Source: Caryophanales bacterium UBA7278 (GTDB lineage: Bacteria; Bacillota_I; Bacilli_A; RFN20; CAG-826). Taken from it: DNA of 6,688 nucleotides. The stretch is taken from assembly GCA_002472275.1 (NCBI GenBank), contig DKRQ01000001.1:1-6688 (forward strand). Reading direction: 5' to 3'. This document shows, piece after piece, positions 1-4,855 of this stretch (position 1 is the stretch's first letter; the number at the start of each line of letters is the position of its first letter). Position numbers and translations under genes: made by a program. A model generated the notes under the pieces. The model did not search any database. It saw nothing but the letters and a program-made list of their open reading frames with translations, and was not told the origin of the DNA.

Positions 1-785
1 CCTGCGGGAAGACGTTCACTCCCTCGACCGGAGGCCTCCTTTCCTACCACAAGCTGCCGGTCAAAACGCTCGTCCGCTTCCTCGTGAACGTCCTCACCGA
101 CGCGTCCGTCAACGAGGCCAGCAAAGTGGCGAAAATATCGATGAGGACGGCGATTTATTGGATGAACAAAGCGTTTCTTTGCCTGCGCGGATGCCAAGAC
201 GGCATCGTCCTTTCCGGCGTCGTCTACCTCGACGACAAGTTCGTCGACGTGGAGGCCTCGAGAAAGGAAAAGGACCGGAACGGAAACCTCTACACGGGGT
301 CGAAGAACCAATGGAACGTCGCGATCGGCGTCGCCGGGCGGGCCAGGGTCATGCTCCTTCAGGGCAAATCCAAATCCTCGGACAAAAGGCTGAGGAGGAC
401 CTGGGCGGGAAGGATCGCGGAGGGATCCGTCGTCGTCACCGACGGCGACCGTGCGTACCACCTCGTCGTGGGGGATTGCCGCGCGAAGGAATGGAGGAGG
501 GTCGTCTTCGAGTACAGGCATGGCGACCAATGCGAGGAATTGAAGCCGATCAACCTCCTCGCCTCCAACGTCGAAGCCTGGTTCCGCCTCCATTGCGGGA
601 TGGTGAAGGACGCGTCGAGGATACAGGACTACCTCAATCTGCTTTCGTTCAAGCTTTCCTGTCCCGGGAACGCGTTGAAGAAGGCCGAAACCCTGCTGAA
701 AATGATGCTTGAGAGCAAGGAAATCCTGAGATTCAGGGTAGAATTCCCGACGAATTCTGACTTTTGACCCCACACCGTGCTTCTA
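1..785 (+). mobile_element. Right part of an insertion sequence
   Basis: The segment consists of the transposase gene plus a short 3' flank. The right edge is placed at about 785 because the RhuM-like protein similarity on the opposite strand stops abruptly at base 786. The bases next to the stop codon, TTTTGACCCCACACCGTG (762-779), could hold the right terminal inverted repeat, but the left end is outside the window, so neither the repeat nor a target duplication can be verified. Confidence 0.5.
3..767 (+). CDS. DDE transposase, IS1595/ISXO2-like, 5' end outside window
   Basis: Transposase that would cut and join the ends of its own insertion sequence. The frame is already open at base 3 and begins with CGKTFTPSTGGLL, which looks like the end of an N-terminal zinc ribbon, so the true start lies upstream; the GTG at 84 is only an internal codon. 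A helix-turn-helix-like stretch follows (SVNEASKVAKISMRTAIYWM). Acidic and active-site candidates then appear in the right order: VYLDDKF (first Asp), VVTDGDRAYH (second Asp), and near the C-terminus the NVEAWFR and IQDYLNLLSF stretch that resembles the distal catalytic region of IS1595/ISXO2-type DDE enzymes. The gene ends in TGA at 765-767. Nothing in the visible part is frameshifted, so this part of the transposase looks intact. The family name rests on motif resemblance, not a search; another zinc-ribbon DDE family is possible. Confidence 0.7.
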   Translation, partial: CGKTFTPSTGGLLSYHKLPVKTLVRFLVNVLTDASVNEASKVAKISMRTAIYWMNKAFLCLRGCQDGIVLSGVVYLDDKFVDVEASRKEKDRNGNLYTGSKNQWNVAIGVAGRARVMLLQGKSKSSDKRLRRTWAGRIAEGSVVVTDGDRAYHLVVGDCRAKEWRRVVFEYRHGDQCEELKPINLLASNVEAWFRLHCGMVKDASRIQDYLNLLSFKLSCPGNALKKAETLLKMMLESKEILRFRVEFPTNSDF

Positions 786-914
786 ACTCATTTCGAAAAG
801 TTCGGCCATCTCGGCTTGGGTGAGCTAGACGGTCTCTTTCTCCGCGTCAACGCGGACGTCTAAGGACAATCCGTCCTCGGTGAACGCGATCCGTTGGTAG
901 TTCCTTTCATTCGT
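786..914 (-). pseudogene. RhuM-family N-terminal remnant, cut at the IS
   Basis: Read on the - strand from 914, the sequence encodes NERNYQRIAFTEDG, then LSLDVRVDAEKETV, an amber codon at 825-827, and LTQAEMAELFEMS. Known RhuM-family (virulence protein RhuM) N-termini carry the pattern EVR..ETVWLTQ.QMAELF, so the amber TAG sits exactly where Trp TGG is expected. The similarity ends at Ser (786-788); the next codon is TAG and the sequence becomes IS flank. An AAAAGGAG ribosome binding site (924-931) lies nine bases before an ACG at 912-914, exactly where an ATG start would be expected. The gene therefore appears to have lost its start, gained a stop and lost the rest of its body, probably through the IS insertion. 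It partly overlaps, in another frame, the 3' end of the upstream acetyltransferase gene. RhuM function is poorly understood; it is common in genomic islands. Confidence 0.6.
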
Positions 915-1792
915 GGTTTGACACTCCTTTTCCTCAGCTCTGCTTTAAGCCCTTCTAGATCCGGACTCGTGAGGATGGGGATGAGAGCTTGGATTTCCTC
1001 AATGGGAAGGTCCCACCACTTAGTCTCCTCCAGCAATTCAATCAGTTCTTCGTCGAACCGCTTCCTAACGACCTTAGCGGGATTCCCCACCGCGACGCAG
1101 TAAGGAGGGACATCGCTCCCTACCACCGCGCCTTTGCCGATGATGGCCCCATCCCCGATATGGACGCCAGGGAGGATAACCGCGTCTTCGCCGATCCAGA
1201 CGTCATTGCCGATGACCGTATCGCCTTTTAGGGGCAGATTATCTTTGGCCGGGCTTTCCATCTCCCAGCCGCGGAAGATGTAGAACGGGAAGGTCGTGGC
1301 CGCGTTCATTTGGTGGTTGGCCCCGTTCATCACGAATTCGACGTTGGCCCCGATTTGGCAGAATCTGCCGATGATGAGCTTGTCGCCGATGAAGTCGTAA
1401 TGGTGGGTGACGCGGGATTCGAAGTTGTTCCCCGAATAATAGGTGAAATCCCCGACGATGACGCTCGGGTTCCTCACGGTGGGCTTGACGTTGACTAAGC
1501 CCTGGTAATCGCGCATCGGATAGACGCGGCTAGGGTCAGGGACGGAGATCTCCTTAACCCTTTTGTCGAGCTCCTCGACGCCCGTGGGGTCAAGGTCAAG
1601 ATACTCGCTGGCGTTGACCATGTATTCGCGGATCAAGACGAGGATCTTCTCATAACTCATCTCCGCCGACCCGTCCTCGATGTGGGAGATCATGGATTTG
1701 TTCGCGTAGCCTAGGCTCTCCGCGAATTGTTGCTGGTTGAGGCCTTTGCTCTTTCGAAGCTCCCTGATTTTCCTTCCGAATTCCTTGCCCAT
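860..1792 (-). CDS. XRE-type HTH fused to Vat/CatB-like acetyltransferase
   Basis: A 310-residue two-domain protein. Residues 1-65 form a Cro/C1-type helix-turn-helix (GRKIRELRKSKGLNQQQFAE, then KSMISHIEDG). A linker at about 66-88 leads to a left-handed beta-helix acetyltransferase of the xenobiotic acyltransferase group (Vat(D)/CatB type) at about 89-285. Signatures are VYPMRDYQGLVNVKP, FTYYSGNNFE, IGRFCQIG, the NGANHQM motif whose His160 matches the catalytic His of the family, GNDVWIGEDAVILPGV, VAVGNPAKVV and ETKWWDLPIEEI. Stand-alone Vat/CatB enzymes are about 210 residues long, so the extra N-terminus is the HTH. They transfer acetyl from acetyl-CoA to a hydroxyl of drugs such as streptogramins or chloramphenicol; the substrate here is unknown. 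ATG at 1792 is preferred over TTG at 1807 because GGAGAG (1800-1805) is well spaced for the ATG. The last 20 or so residues (after about RKRS) overlie the RhuM remnant in another frame and look like read-through. Confidence 0.85.
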   Translation of the reverse strand: MGKEFGRKIRELRKSKGLNQQQFAESLGYANKSMISHIEDGSAEMSYEKILVLIREYMVNASEYLDLDPTGVEELDKRVKEISVPDPSRVYPMRDYQGLVNVKPTVRNPSVIVGDFTYYSGNNFESRVTHHYDFIGDKLIIGRFCQIGANVEFVMNGANHQMNAATTFPFYIFRGWEMESPAKDNLPLKGDTVIGNDVWIGEDAVILPGVHIGDGAIIGKGAVVGSDVPPYCVAVGNPAKVVRKRFDEELIELLEETKWWDLPIEEIQALIPILTSPDLEGLKAELRKRSVKPRMKGTTNGSRSPRTDCP

Positions 1793-1799
1793 AAAAGTT

Positions 1800-1805
1800 C
1801 TCTCC
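1800..1805 (-). promoter_or_regulatory. Ribosome binding site GGAGAG that fixes the start
   Basis: GGAGAG on the - strand lies seven bases before the ATG at 1790-1792. A second purine box, GGAGG at 1811-1815, is only three bases from the alternative TTG at 1805-1807, too close for efficient use. This supports the ATG as the start of the HTH-acetyltransferase gene. Confidence 0.65.
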
Positions 1806-1815
1806 AATTACCTCC

Positions 1816-1844
1816 ACTATACTTTTATGTTTAATTGTTAGCAA
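1816..1844 (-). promoter_or_regulatory. Sigma-A-like promoter of the HTH-acetyltransferase gene
   Basis: On the - strand TTGCTA (1839-1844) and TATAGT (1816-1821) are separated by exactly 17 bases, matching the -35/-10 consensus at four and five of six positions. Initiation would fall near 1809, giving a very short leader before GGAGAG. The flank carries an inverted repeat, CGAAAAA (1857-1863) with TTTTTCG (1872-1878), just upstream of the -35 box. It could be a site for the protein's own HTH domain, but that is only a guess. Confidence 0.55.
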
Positions 1845-1904
1845 CTTAGCGAGCTTCGAAAAAAATATCGGTTTTTCGTAGGCCGAGTGTAAGCCAAAAA
1901 AATG

Positions 1905-1931
1905 AAAACACTCGACGCCATCGAGTGTTTT
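1905..1931. terminator. Bidirectional intrinsic-terminator-like hairpin (module A)
   Basis: AAAACACTCGA (1905-1915) and TCGAGTGTTTT (1921-1931) form a perfect 11-bp stem around the five-base loop CGCCA. It has A residues on the left and T residues on the right, so it could stop transcription from either direction. It is the hairpin part of the first copy of the recurrent intergenic module. Confidence 0.65.
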
Positions 1932-1954
1932 TACATTTTGAAGCGCGATGCGGG
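1905..1954 (+). repeat. Recurrent intergenic module, copy A
   Basis: The hairpin at 1905-1931 is followed by a T-tract, TACATTTTGAAGCGCGATG and CGGG (to 1954). The same order of hairpin, T-tract, a short A/T-rich stretch and CGATGCGGG recurs at 2967-3019 and 4746-4795 in the same orientation. This copy lies between the acetyltransferase promoter and the ATP-binding gene fragment. Confidence 0.6.
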
Positions 1955-2086
1955 TTTTGGTCCCAAAATCAAAGAGTCCGTTGTGCCTTTCATATCACCC
2001 ATAAAAACTCGAAAAAGGTGGTATGGTTTTGCGATCAAAGCCAGATAGACGCCCGATGCAATGCTTTTATCGGTTTTCCACTCTTC

Positions 2087-2151
2087 ATTTTCTGGCTGTT
2101 TACTGGCTGTTTTTTCTGACTGCCGCAACGTCTTCCTCCCCACCTGCGAAC
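2087..2151 (-). repeat. Inverted repeat, left arm
   Basis: Bases 2120-2151 are the exact reverse complement of 2529-2560 (32 bp). The similarity continues imperfectly out to 2087, matching up to 2593 on the other side. Read on the - strand the arm encodes FAGGEEDVAAVRKNSQ followed by TAA at 2100-2102. This is a diverged copy of the linker of the ATP-binding protein encoded on the + strand at the right arm. The arm's inner edge coincides with the codon where the protein similarity of that gene begins. Confidence 0.9.
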
Positions 2152-2202
2152 TACATCCACTCCATCAACCGAACCTTCGTTCAGGTGGGTCAGCTTCCAC
2201 GG

Positions 2203-2208
2203 AAGGAG
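2203..2208 (+). promoter_or_regulatory. Possible internal ribosome binding site AAGGAG
   Basis: AAGGAG ends six bases before the in-frame ATG at 2215. The same bases encode Arg-Lys-Glu, which is conserved in the family, so the match may be a by-product of the coding sequence. If used, it would make a protein holding the ATP-binding half and the winged helix only. Confidence 0.35.
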
Positions 2209-2528
2209 ACCACGATGTTCGATGAAGATGCGTTCGATCAAGCCTGGGTCAACGCATGCGTTCACAACAAATGGAGCGAATCGGATCATCCCGGCATTTA
2301 CGTTTACTCCAATCGTATGGAAATCGAGTCCTACGGCGGCATACCAAAAGACCTCACCAAAGAGCAATTCCTTCGAGGAAAAAGCTCTCCGGTCAACAAA
2401 CGGCTCTTCTCCATTTTCTCCCAATGCGGGATGGCGGAGGAAAGCGGCCATGGCGTCCCGTCGGTCGTTCGCGTCTACGGTGAACAGGCTTATGTGTTCT
2501 CCGACCATTTCATCGATGTCGTGATTCC

Positions 2529-2593
2529 GTTCGCAGGTGGGGAGGAAGACGTTGCGGCAGCCAGGAAAACGACCAGGAAAACAGCCAGGAAAT
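2529..2593 (+). repeat. Inverted repeat, right arm
   Basis: This arm is exact against the left arm over 2529-2560 and imperfect to 2593. It encodes the end of the ATP-binding domain and the basic linker (FAGGEEDVAAARKTTRKTAR). The 377 bases between the arms (2152-2528) encode the whole surviving ATP-binding half. Confidence 0.9.
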
Positions 2594-2596
2594 CCG
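2561..2596 (+). repeat. Three 12-bp tandem repeats encoding the basic linker
   Basis: CCAGGAAAACGA, CCAGGAAAACAG and CCAGGAAATCCG follow each other without a gap and encode the Arg-Lys-Thr-type linker between the ATP-binding domain and the winged helix. The 12-base period keeps the frame, so changes in copy number would lengthen or shorten the linker without breaking the protein. The left arm of the inverted repeat holds a decayed version with two CAGCCAG units. Confidence 0.75.
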
Positions 2597-2966
2597 CGAA
2601 ACAGAACCCGGACGAAATCAGGGCCAACATTGTCGAGTTCTTGCGGGCAAACCCCCGCCTCTCCAGACTGGATCTGTCCACCGCCTTAGGCTTAACCGAA
2701 GGAAACGTCCACCACTATCTTGATTCGTTAAAAAGAGAAGGCGCTATTGAACGAGTCGGTTCGGATAAGGGCGGCTATTGGAAAGTCTTGATCTAAAACC
2801 TTCCATCTTCTTCGCTGTTTTTATCCCAATGATAAATGGGTGATTAACGCATATCGACGGAGCACGATACTCACATTTTTCGGTGGCTGAAACCTCTTTG
2901 TCCACCAAATCAATTTTTCCCTGAAAAGGTGGTACGAAGGTGGTATGTCAATTCTTCGAAACCCAT

Positions 2967-3019
2967 CGAAAAAGCCGACATGGTCGGCACTTTTCGTAAA
3001 ATATGGAGTACGATGCGGG
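2967..3019 (+). repeat. Recurrent intergenic module, copy B
   Basis: GCCGAC (2974-2979) pairs with GTCGGC (2983-2988) around an ATG loop. The outer CGAAAA (2967-2972) pairs with TTTTCG (2991-2996), leaving a small internal loop. The T-tract is followed by the tail GTACGATGCGGG ending at 3019. It lies downstream of the ATP-binding gene fragment and could serve as its terminator. Confidence 0.6.
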
Positions 3020-3036
3020 ATAAAAGTTTTAATTTC

Positions 3037-3066
3037 CTAACAAATACTAACAAATCCTAACAATTG
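3037..3066 (+). repeat. Three 10-bp tandem repeats
   Basis: CTAACAAATA, CTAACAAATC and CTAACAATTG follow without a gap, so the same face of the helix is presented three times. Their function is unknown. Protein-binding iterons or the arm sites of a former recombinase are possible. They are not a CRISPR array because there are no spacers. Confidence 0.7.
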
Positions 3067-3176
3067 ATTCTGAAGCAAAATGCGGGCTCTGCTCTTTTTA
3101 TCATGTGATTTCTTTTACTTATTTGGCTCTAAAAATGTGATATTCATCTATTTTTTCGCTCAATCTGGCGAAGTTT

Positions 3177-3191
3177 TACGAACACTTCGTA
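3177..3191. repeat. Small perfect palindrome
   Basis: TACGAA and TTCGTA flank a three-base CAC. No T-tract follows on either strand, so a terminator role is not supported. It lies about 90 bases beyond the stop codon of the - strand acyltransferase gene. Confidence 0.35.
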
Positions 3192-3279
3192 GAAATCGAT
3201 TTCAAACTGCAGCCGCAATACCGTTTCGACTTCTCGGTCTTGGGGGTATGCCCGCGGCGTAAACAACGGCCAATAGGAT

Positions 3280-4590
3280 CTAGTCCTTCCAGGGCAATTC
3301 CATGTTCGGGGCGTCCAAACTAAGGGCAACGAAGCCTCGATGCGGAAGGGCGAACTCGTCGAGGATGCGCAAGAGTTCTTCGGGATAGCGCTCATCCGCT
3401 TCGGCCATGATGAGGTCGGCGTAGACCTTCCCGCCAATCGCGGATAGCTCCACCAGCATGCCGGTGGAGGGCAAGGCGATGGTCGCAAAGTCCTCGATGT
3501 ATTCTTCCATTTCGCCGAAATTGGCCTTTCCGACATAGCTAACCGTCGATGAAACGGAATTATTCGCATGCTTCCTTATATTTTGGGAAAACGCGCACCG
3601 CTCCGCATCGGTTTCCTTGGCTACGATGAGGTCGGTCAATGCGTGCAAGGCGGAGAAAGAATCTAAGATACGCTCGGAGGAAATCTCTTCCTTGAACATC
3701 GCCTTGACGCGGGCGAACCGCTCTAGAAGCGGCAAGGATTCCAGCGACTCCTCAAAAGAAAGCACCGCTCCCCCTACTAATGGTTGATGGGCCAATTCTA
3801 GTCCGAGGGCCCTGCGCTCATTGACGCACACCGCGATGCGGACCAAGCGCTTATCTTCGGGATTCGCCCTCCGCAACATCCTCTCCAAAGCCACGACGAA
3901 GAAGGTGTTAGGCGTCGCGCCCAAGGATTTCACCAAGGCGATGAAGGGTTCTTCTTCCAAAACGAAGTGGTACCGCACGGGCTTATATTCGCTCCCCAAG
4001 ATGGTAAGCACTTCGGGCATTGGGTTCCGTTTCGAGTTAGACAAAGGGATGTCGCTAGGGACGGGAGATAGCTCTTGCTTGGGGATATCCTCCCCCGCTA
4101 GCCTTATCCCCCTAGCGTCGAGCTTCCGTCCCGTCTTGAGGGAAAGATAATAGTAAAGAAGAGTCTTCATCCACTCATACGCCCCCACCCCATCGGTGAG
4201 GTAATGGGCGAAGTCGACGCCGATGGTCTTTTTCCGATAATCGAGCGCGATCTGATGGAAATGGTTCGCCTTCGATCCTAGCGGCGCCTTCTTTTCATAA
4301 GGCATAGCTAGCAAAGGCCTATCATTGGAAACGAAATAATATTCCCTTTCGACCCGCTGCAACGAAACGTCGAAATAAGGGTATCTAGAGCGCGTTATGT
4401 TCACCGCCTCTTGCAGCTTCTTCGGATCGATTTCGTCCCGGAGGGTAATCTCGAACCGCATCGCCTGGGGTGCGACGCTCGTAGAAGAATAAAGAAGGCG
4501 GCGTTCGTATACCAGCTCGCGAAAGGGATAGGTCTCCAGTTCCTTAAGATCCATGGCGGACATTCTATCGGGGCAATCGGGGCATTTCAA
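3280..4590 (-). CDS. Stand-alone condensation-superfamily acyltransferase
   Basis: A 436-residue single protein of the superfamily that includes NRPS condensation domains, PapA5 and alcohol acetyltransferases. These enzymes transfer an acyl group from a thioester to a hydroxyl or amine; the substrate here cannot be told. The key motif HYLTDG (His129, Asp133, Gly134) fits the catalytic HxxxDG. It is followed by a helical stretch (VGAYEWMKTLLYYYLSL), a second-half NTFFVVALERMLRR, the conserved-looking VCVNERRALGLE, and SYVGKANFGEME near the C-terminus. There is no signal peptide or membrane segment, so it is probably cytoplasmic. The length matches a full two-lobed enzyme, and no carrier protein or synthetase is nearby. 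The start is uncertain: TTG at 4590 has a weak AGAGG about nine bases upstream and adds MKCPDCPDRM, whereas ATG at 4563 or 4554 would start at the usual position but without a visible ribosome binding site. It ends in TAG at 3280. Confidence 0.8.
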   Translation of the reverse strand: MKCPDCPDRMSAMDLKELETYPFRELVYERRLLYSSTSVAPQAMRFEITLRDEIDPKKLQEAVNITRSRYPYFDVSLQRVEREYYFVSNDRPLLAMPYEKKAPLGSKANHFHQIALDYRKKTIGVDFAHYLTDGVGAYEWMKTLLYYYLSLKTGRKLDARGIRLAGEDIPKQELSPVPSDIPLSNSKRNPMPEVLTILGSEYKPVRYHFVLEEEPFIALVKSLGATPNTFFVVALERMLRRANPEDKRLVRIAVCVNERRALGLELAHQPLVGGAVLSFEESLESLPLLERFARVKAMFKEEISSERILDSFSALHALTDLIVAKETDAERCAFSQNIRKHANNSVSSTVSYVGKANFGEMEEYIEDFATIALPSTGMLVELSAIGGKVYADLIMAEADERYPEELLRILDEFALPHRGFVALSLDAPNMELPWKD

Positions 4591-4610
4591 CTAGCGGCGC
4601 CTCTTGCGTT

Positions 4611-4639
4611 TTTTTTGCAATGCTTGGTTATGCAAAAAA
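4611..4639. promoter_or_regulatory. Operator-like inverted repeat upstream of the acyltransferase gene
   Basis: TTTTTTGCA (4611-4619) and TGCAAAAAA (4631-4639) are perfect 9-bp inverted arms separated by 11 bases. The element lies 21 bases upstream of the TTG start on the - strand. The centre-to-centre distance of two helical turns fits a dimeric regulator, but no regulator is identified. I see no convincing -35/-10 pair in this spacer. Confidence 0.35.
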
Positions 4640-4745
4640 GCTAGAAAGCGGTATTGCGAAATATTTGTATAGAGCCCCAAAGAATAGGATGAAGCAGGAA
4701 AAAAGCAAGTTTTTGTAACCAAAATGTAACCCATAAAAATCAAAT

Positions 4746-4795
4746 AAAGTGCCGATGACATCGACACTTTTTGTACATCTTGAGCACGATGCGGG
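4746..4795 (+). repeat. Recurrent intergenic module, copy C
   Basis: AAAGTG (4746-4751) with CACTTT (4765-4770), and CGA with TCG inside a single C/A mismatch, form the hairpin. The T-tract, GTACATCTTGAGCACG and ATGCGGG follow. The A-tract before and the T-tract after would allow termination in both directions. It is preceded by a pair of GTAACC repeats with an 11-base period (4715-4720 and 4726-4731). It sits between the acyltransferase gene start and the end of the next - strand gene. Confidence 0.6.
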
Positions 4796-4821
4796 GAGGG
4801 TTCGCTCTCCCTTAGGGTTTT

Positions 4822-4847
4822 AAAAAGGGCTGACGATTGCCAGCCCT
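4822..4847 (-). terminator. Intrinsic terminator of the membrane-protein gene
   Basis: On the - strand AGGGCTG and CAGCCCT (4841-4847 with 4826-4832) form a 7-bp stem with an eight-base loop, followed directly by five T residues (4822-4826). It begins nine bases after the TAG stop at 4856-4858. Confidence 0.8.
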
Positions 4848-4855
4848 AAGAGGTT

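Larger units (their letters stand above)
2152..2796 (+). pseudogene. 5'-truncated AlbA/RecG-like ATP-binding transcriptional regulator
   Basis: Full-length relatives have an N-terminal AlbA_2 (Schlafen-like) domain, a GHKL-type ATP-binding domain (HATPase_c_4) and a C-terminal winged helix. Here only the last two remain. Similarity starts at Tyr (2152), right at the inner edge of the inverted repeat, with YIHSINRTFVQVG. Visible ATP-binding elements are AWVNACVHN (N box), RMEIESYGGIP (G1-like) and GHGVPSV (G2-like), followed by FIDVVIPFAGG. A basic linker (RKTTRKTARKSAK) then leads to a winged helix (IVEFLRANPRLSRLDLSTAL, GNVHHYLDSLKREGAIERV). The frame stays open upstream of 2152 to an ATG at 2023, but that stretch is the antisense of the linker plus unrelated sequence, not AlbA. 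The ATG at 2215 has AAGGAG at 2203-2208 and could give a 194-residue protein. I call it a pseudogene because the AlbA domain is absent; an expressed short form cannot be ruled out. Confidence 0.7.
2797..3279. other. AT-rich spacer without an intact gene
   Basis: No plausible gene is seen on either strand. The spacer holds an 11-base-spaced pair of GGTGGTA (2928-2934 and 2939-2945), copy B of the recurrent module (2967-3019), three 10-bp tandem repeats (3037-3066), a further partial match to the module tail ending in ATGCGGG (3080-3086) and a small palindrome (3177-3191). On the - strand, 3144-3279 gives the protein-like but startless stretch EVETVLRLQFEIDFYEVFVK, which I could not assign. The mixture looks like scars of former mobile elements. 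Confidence 0.6.

Noticed and set aside
158..712. Arg-rich + strand frame inside the transposase gene
   Set aside because: Composition is typical of an out-of-frame reading of a GC-rich gene; the transposase frame carries all recognisable motifs.
841..856. Hairpin TCCGCG/CGCGGA near the end of the acetyltransferase frame
   Set aside because: No T-tract on either side and it falls in the coding part of the RhuM remnant (Asp-Val-Arg-Val-Asp), so chance pairing is likely.
1931..2143. Open - strand frame ending in GPKPASRFKM
   Set aside because: It crosses module A's tail and the left inverted-repeat arm in a frame different from the linker similarity; no family resemblance and no ribosome binding site.
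2023..2151. N-terminal extension of the ATP-binding fragment from ATG 2023
   Set aside because: The stretch is the antisense of the linker plus spacer sequence and has no AlbA similarity, so the open frame is probably accidental.
3037..3066. CRISPR array
   Set aside because: The three repeats are 10 bases, contiguous and without spacers, and no cas gene is present.
4794..4811. GGGAGGG TTCG CTCTCCC hairpin after module copy C
   Set aside because: It has a TTCG loop but only a short mixed T-run follows; the clear terminator of the neighbouring gene is at 4822-4847.
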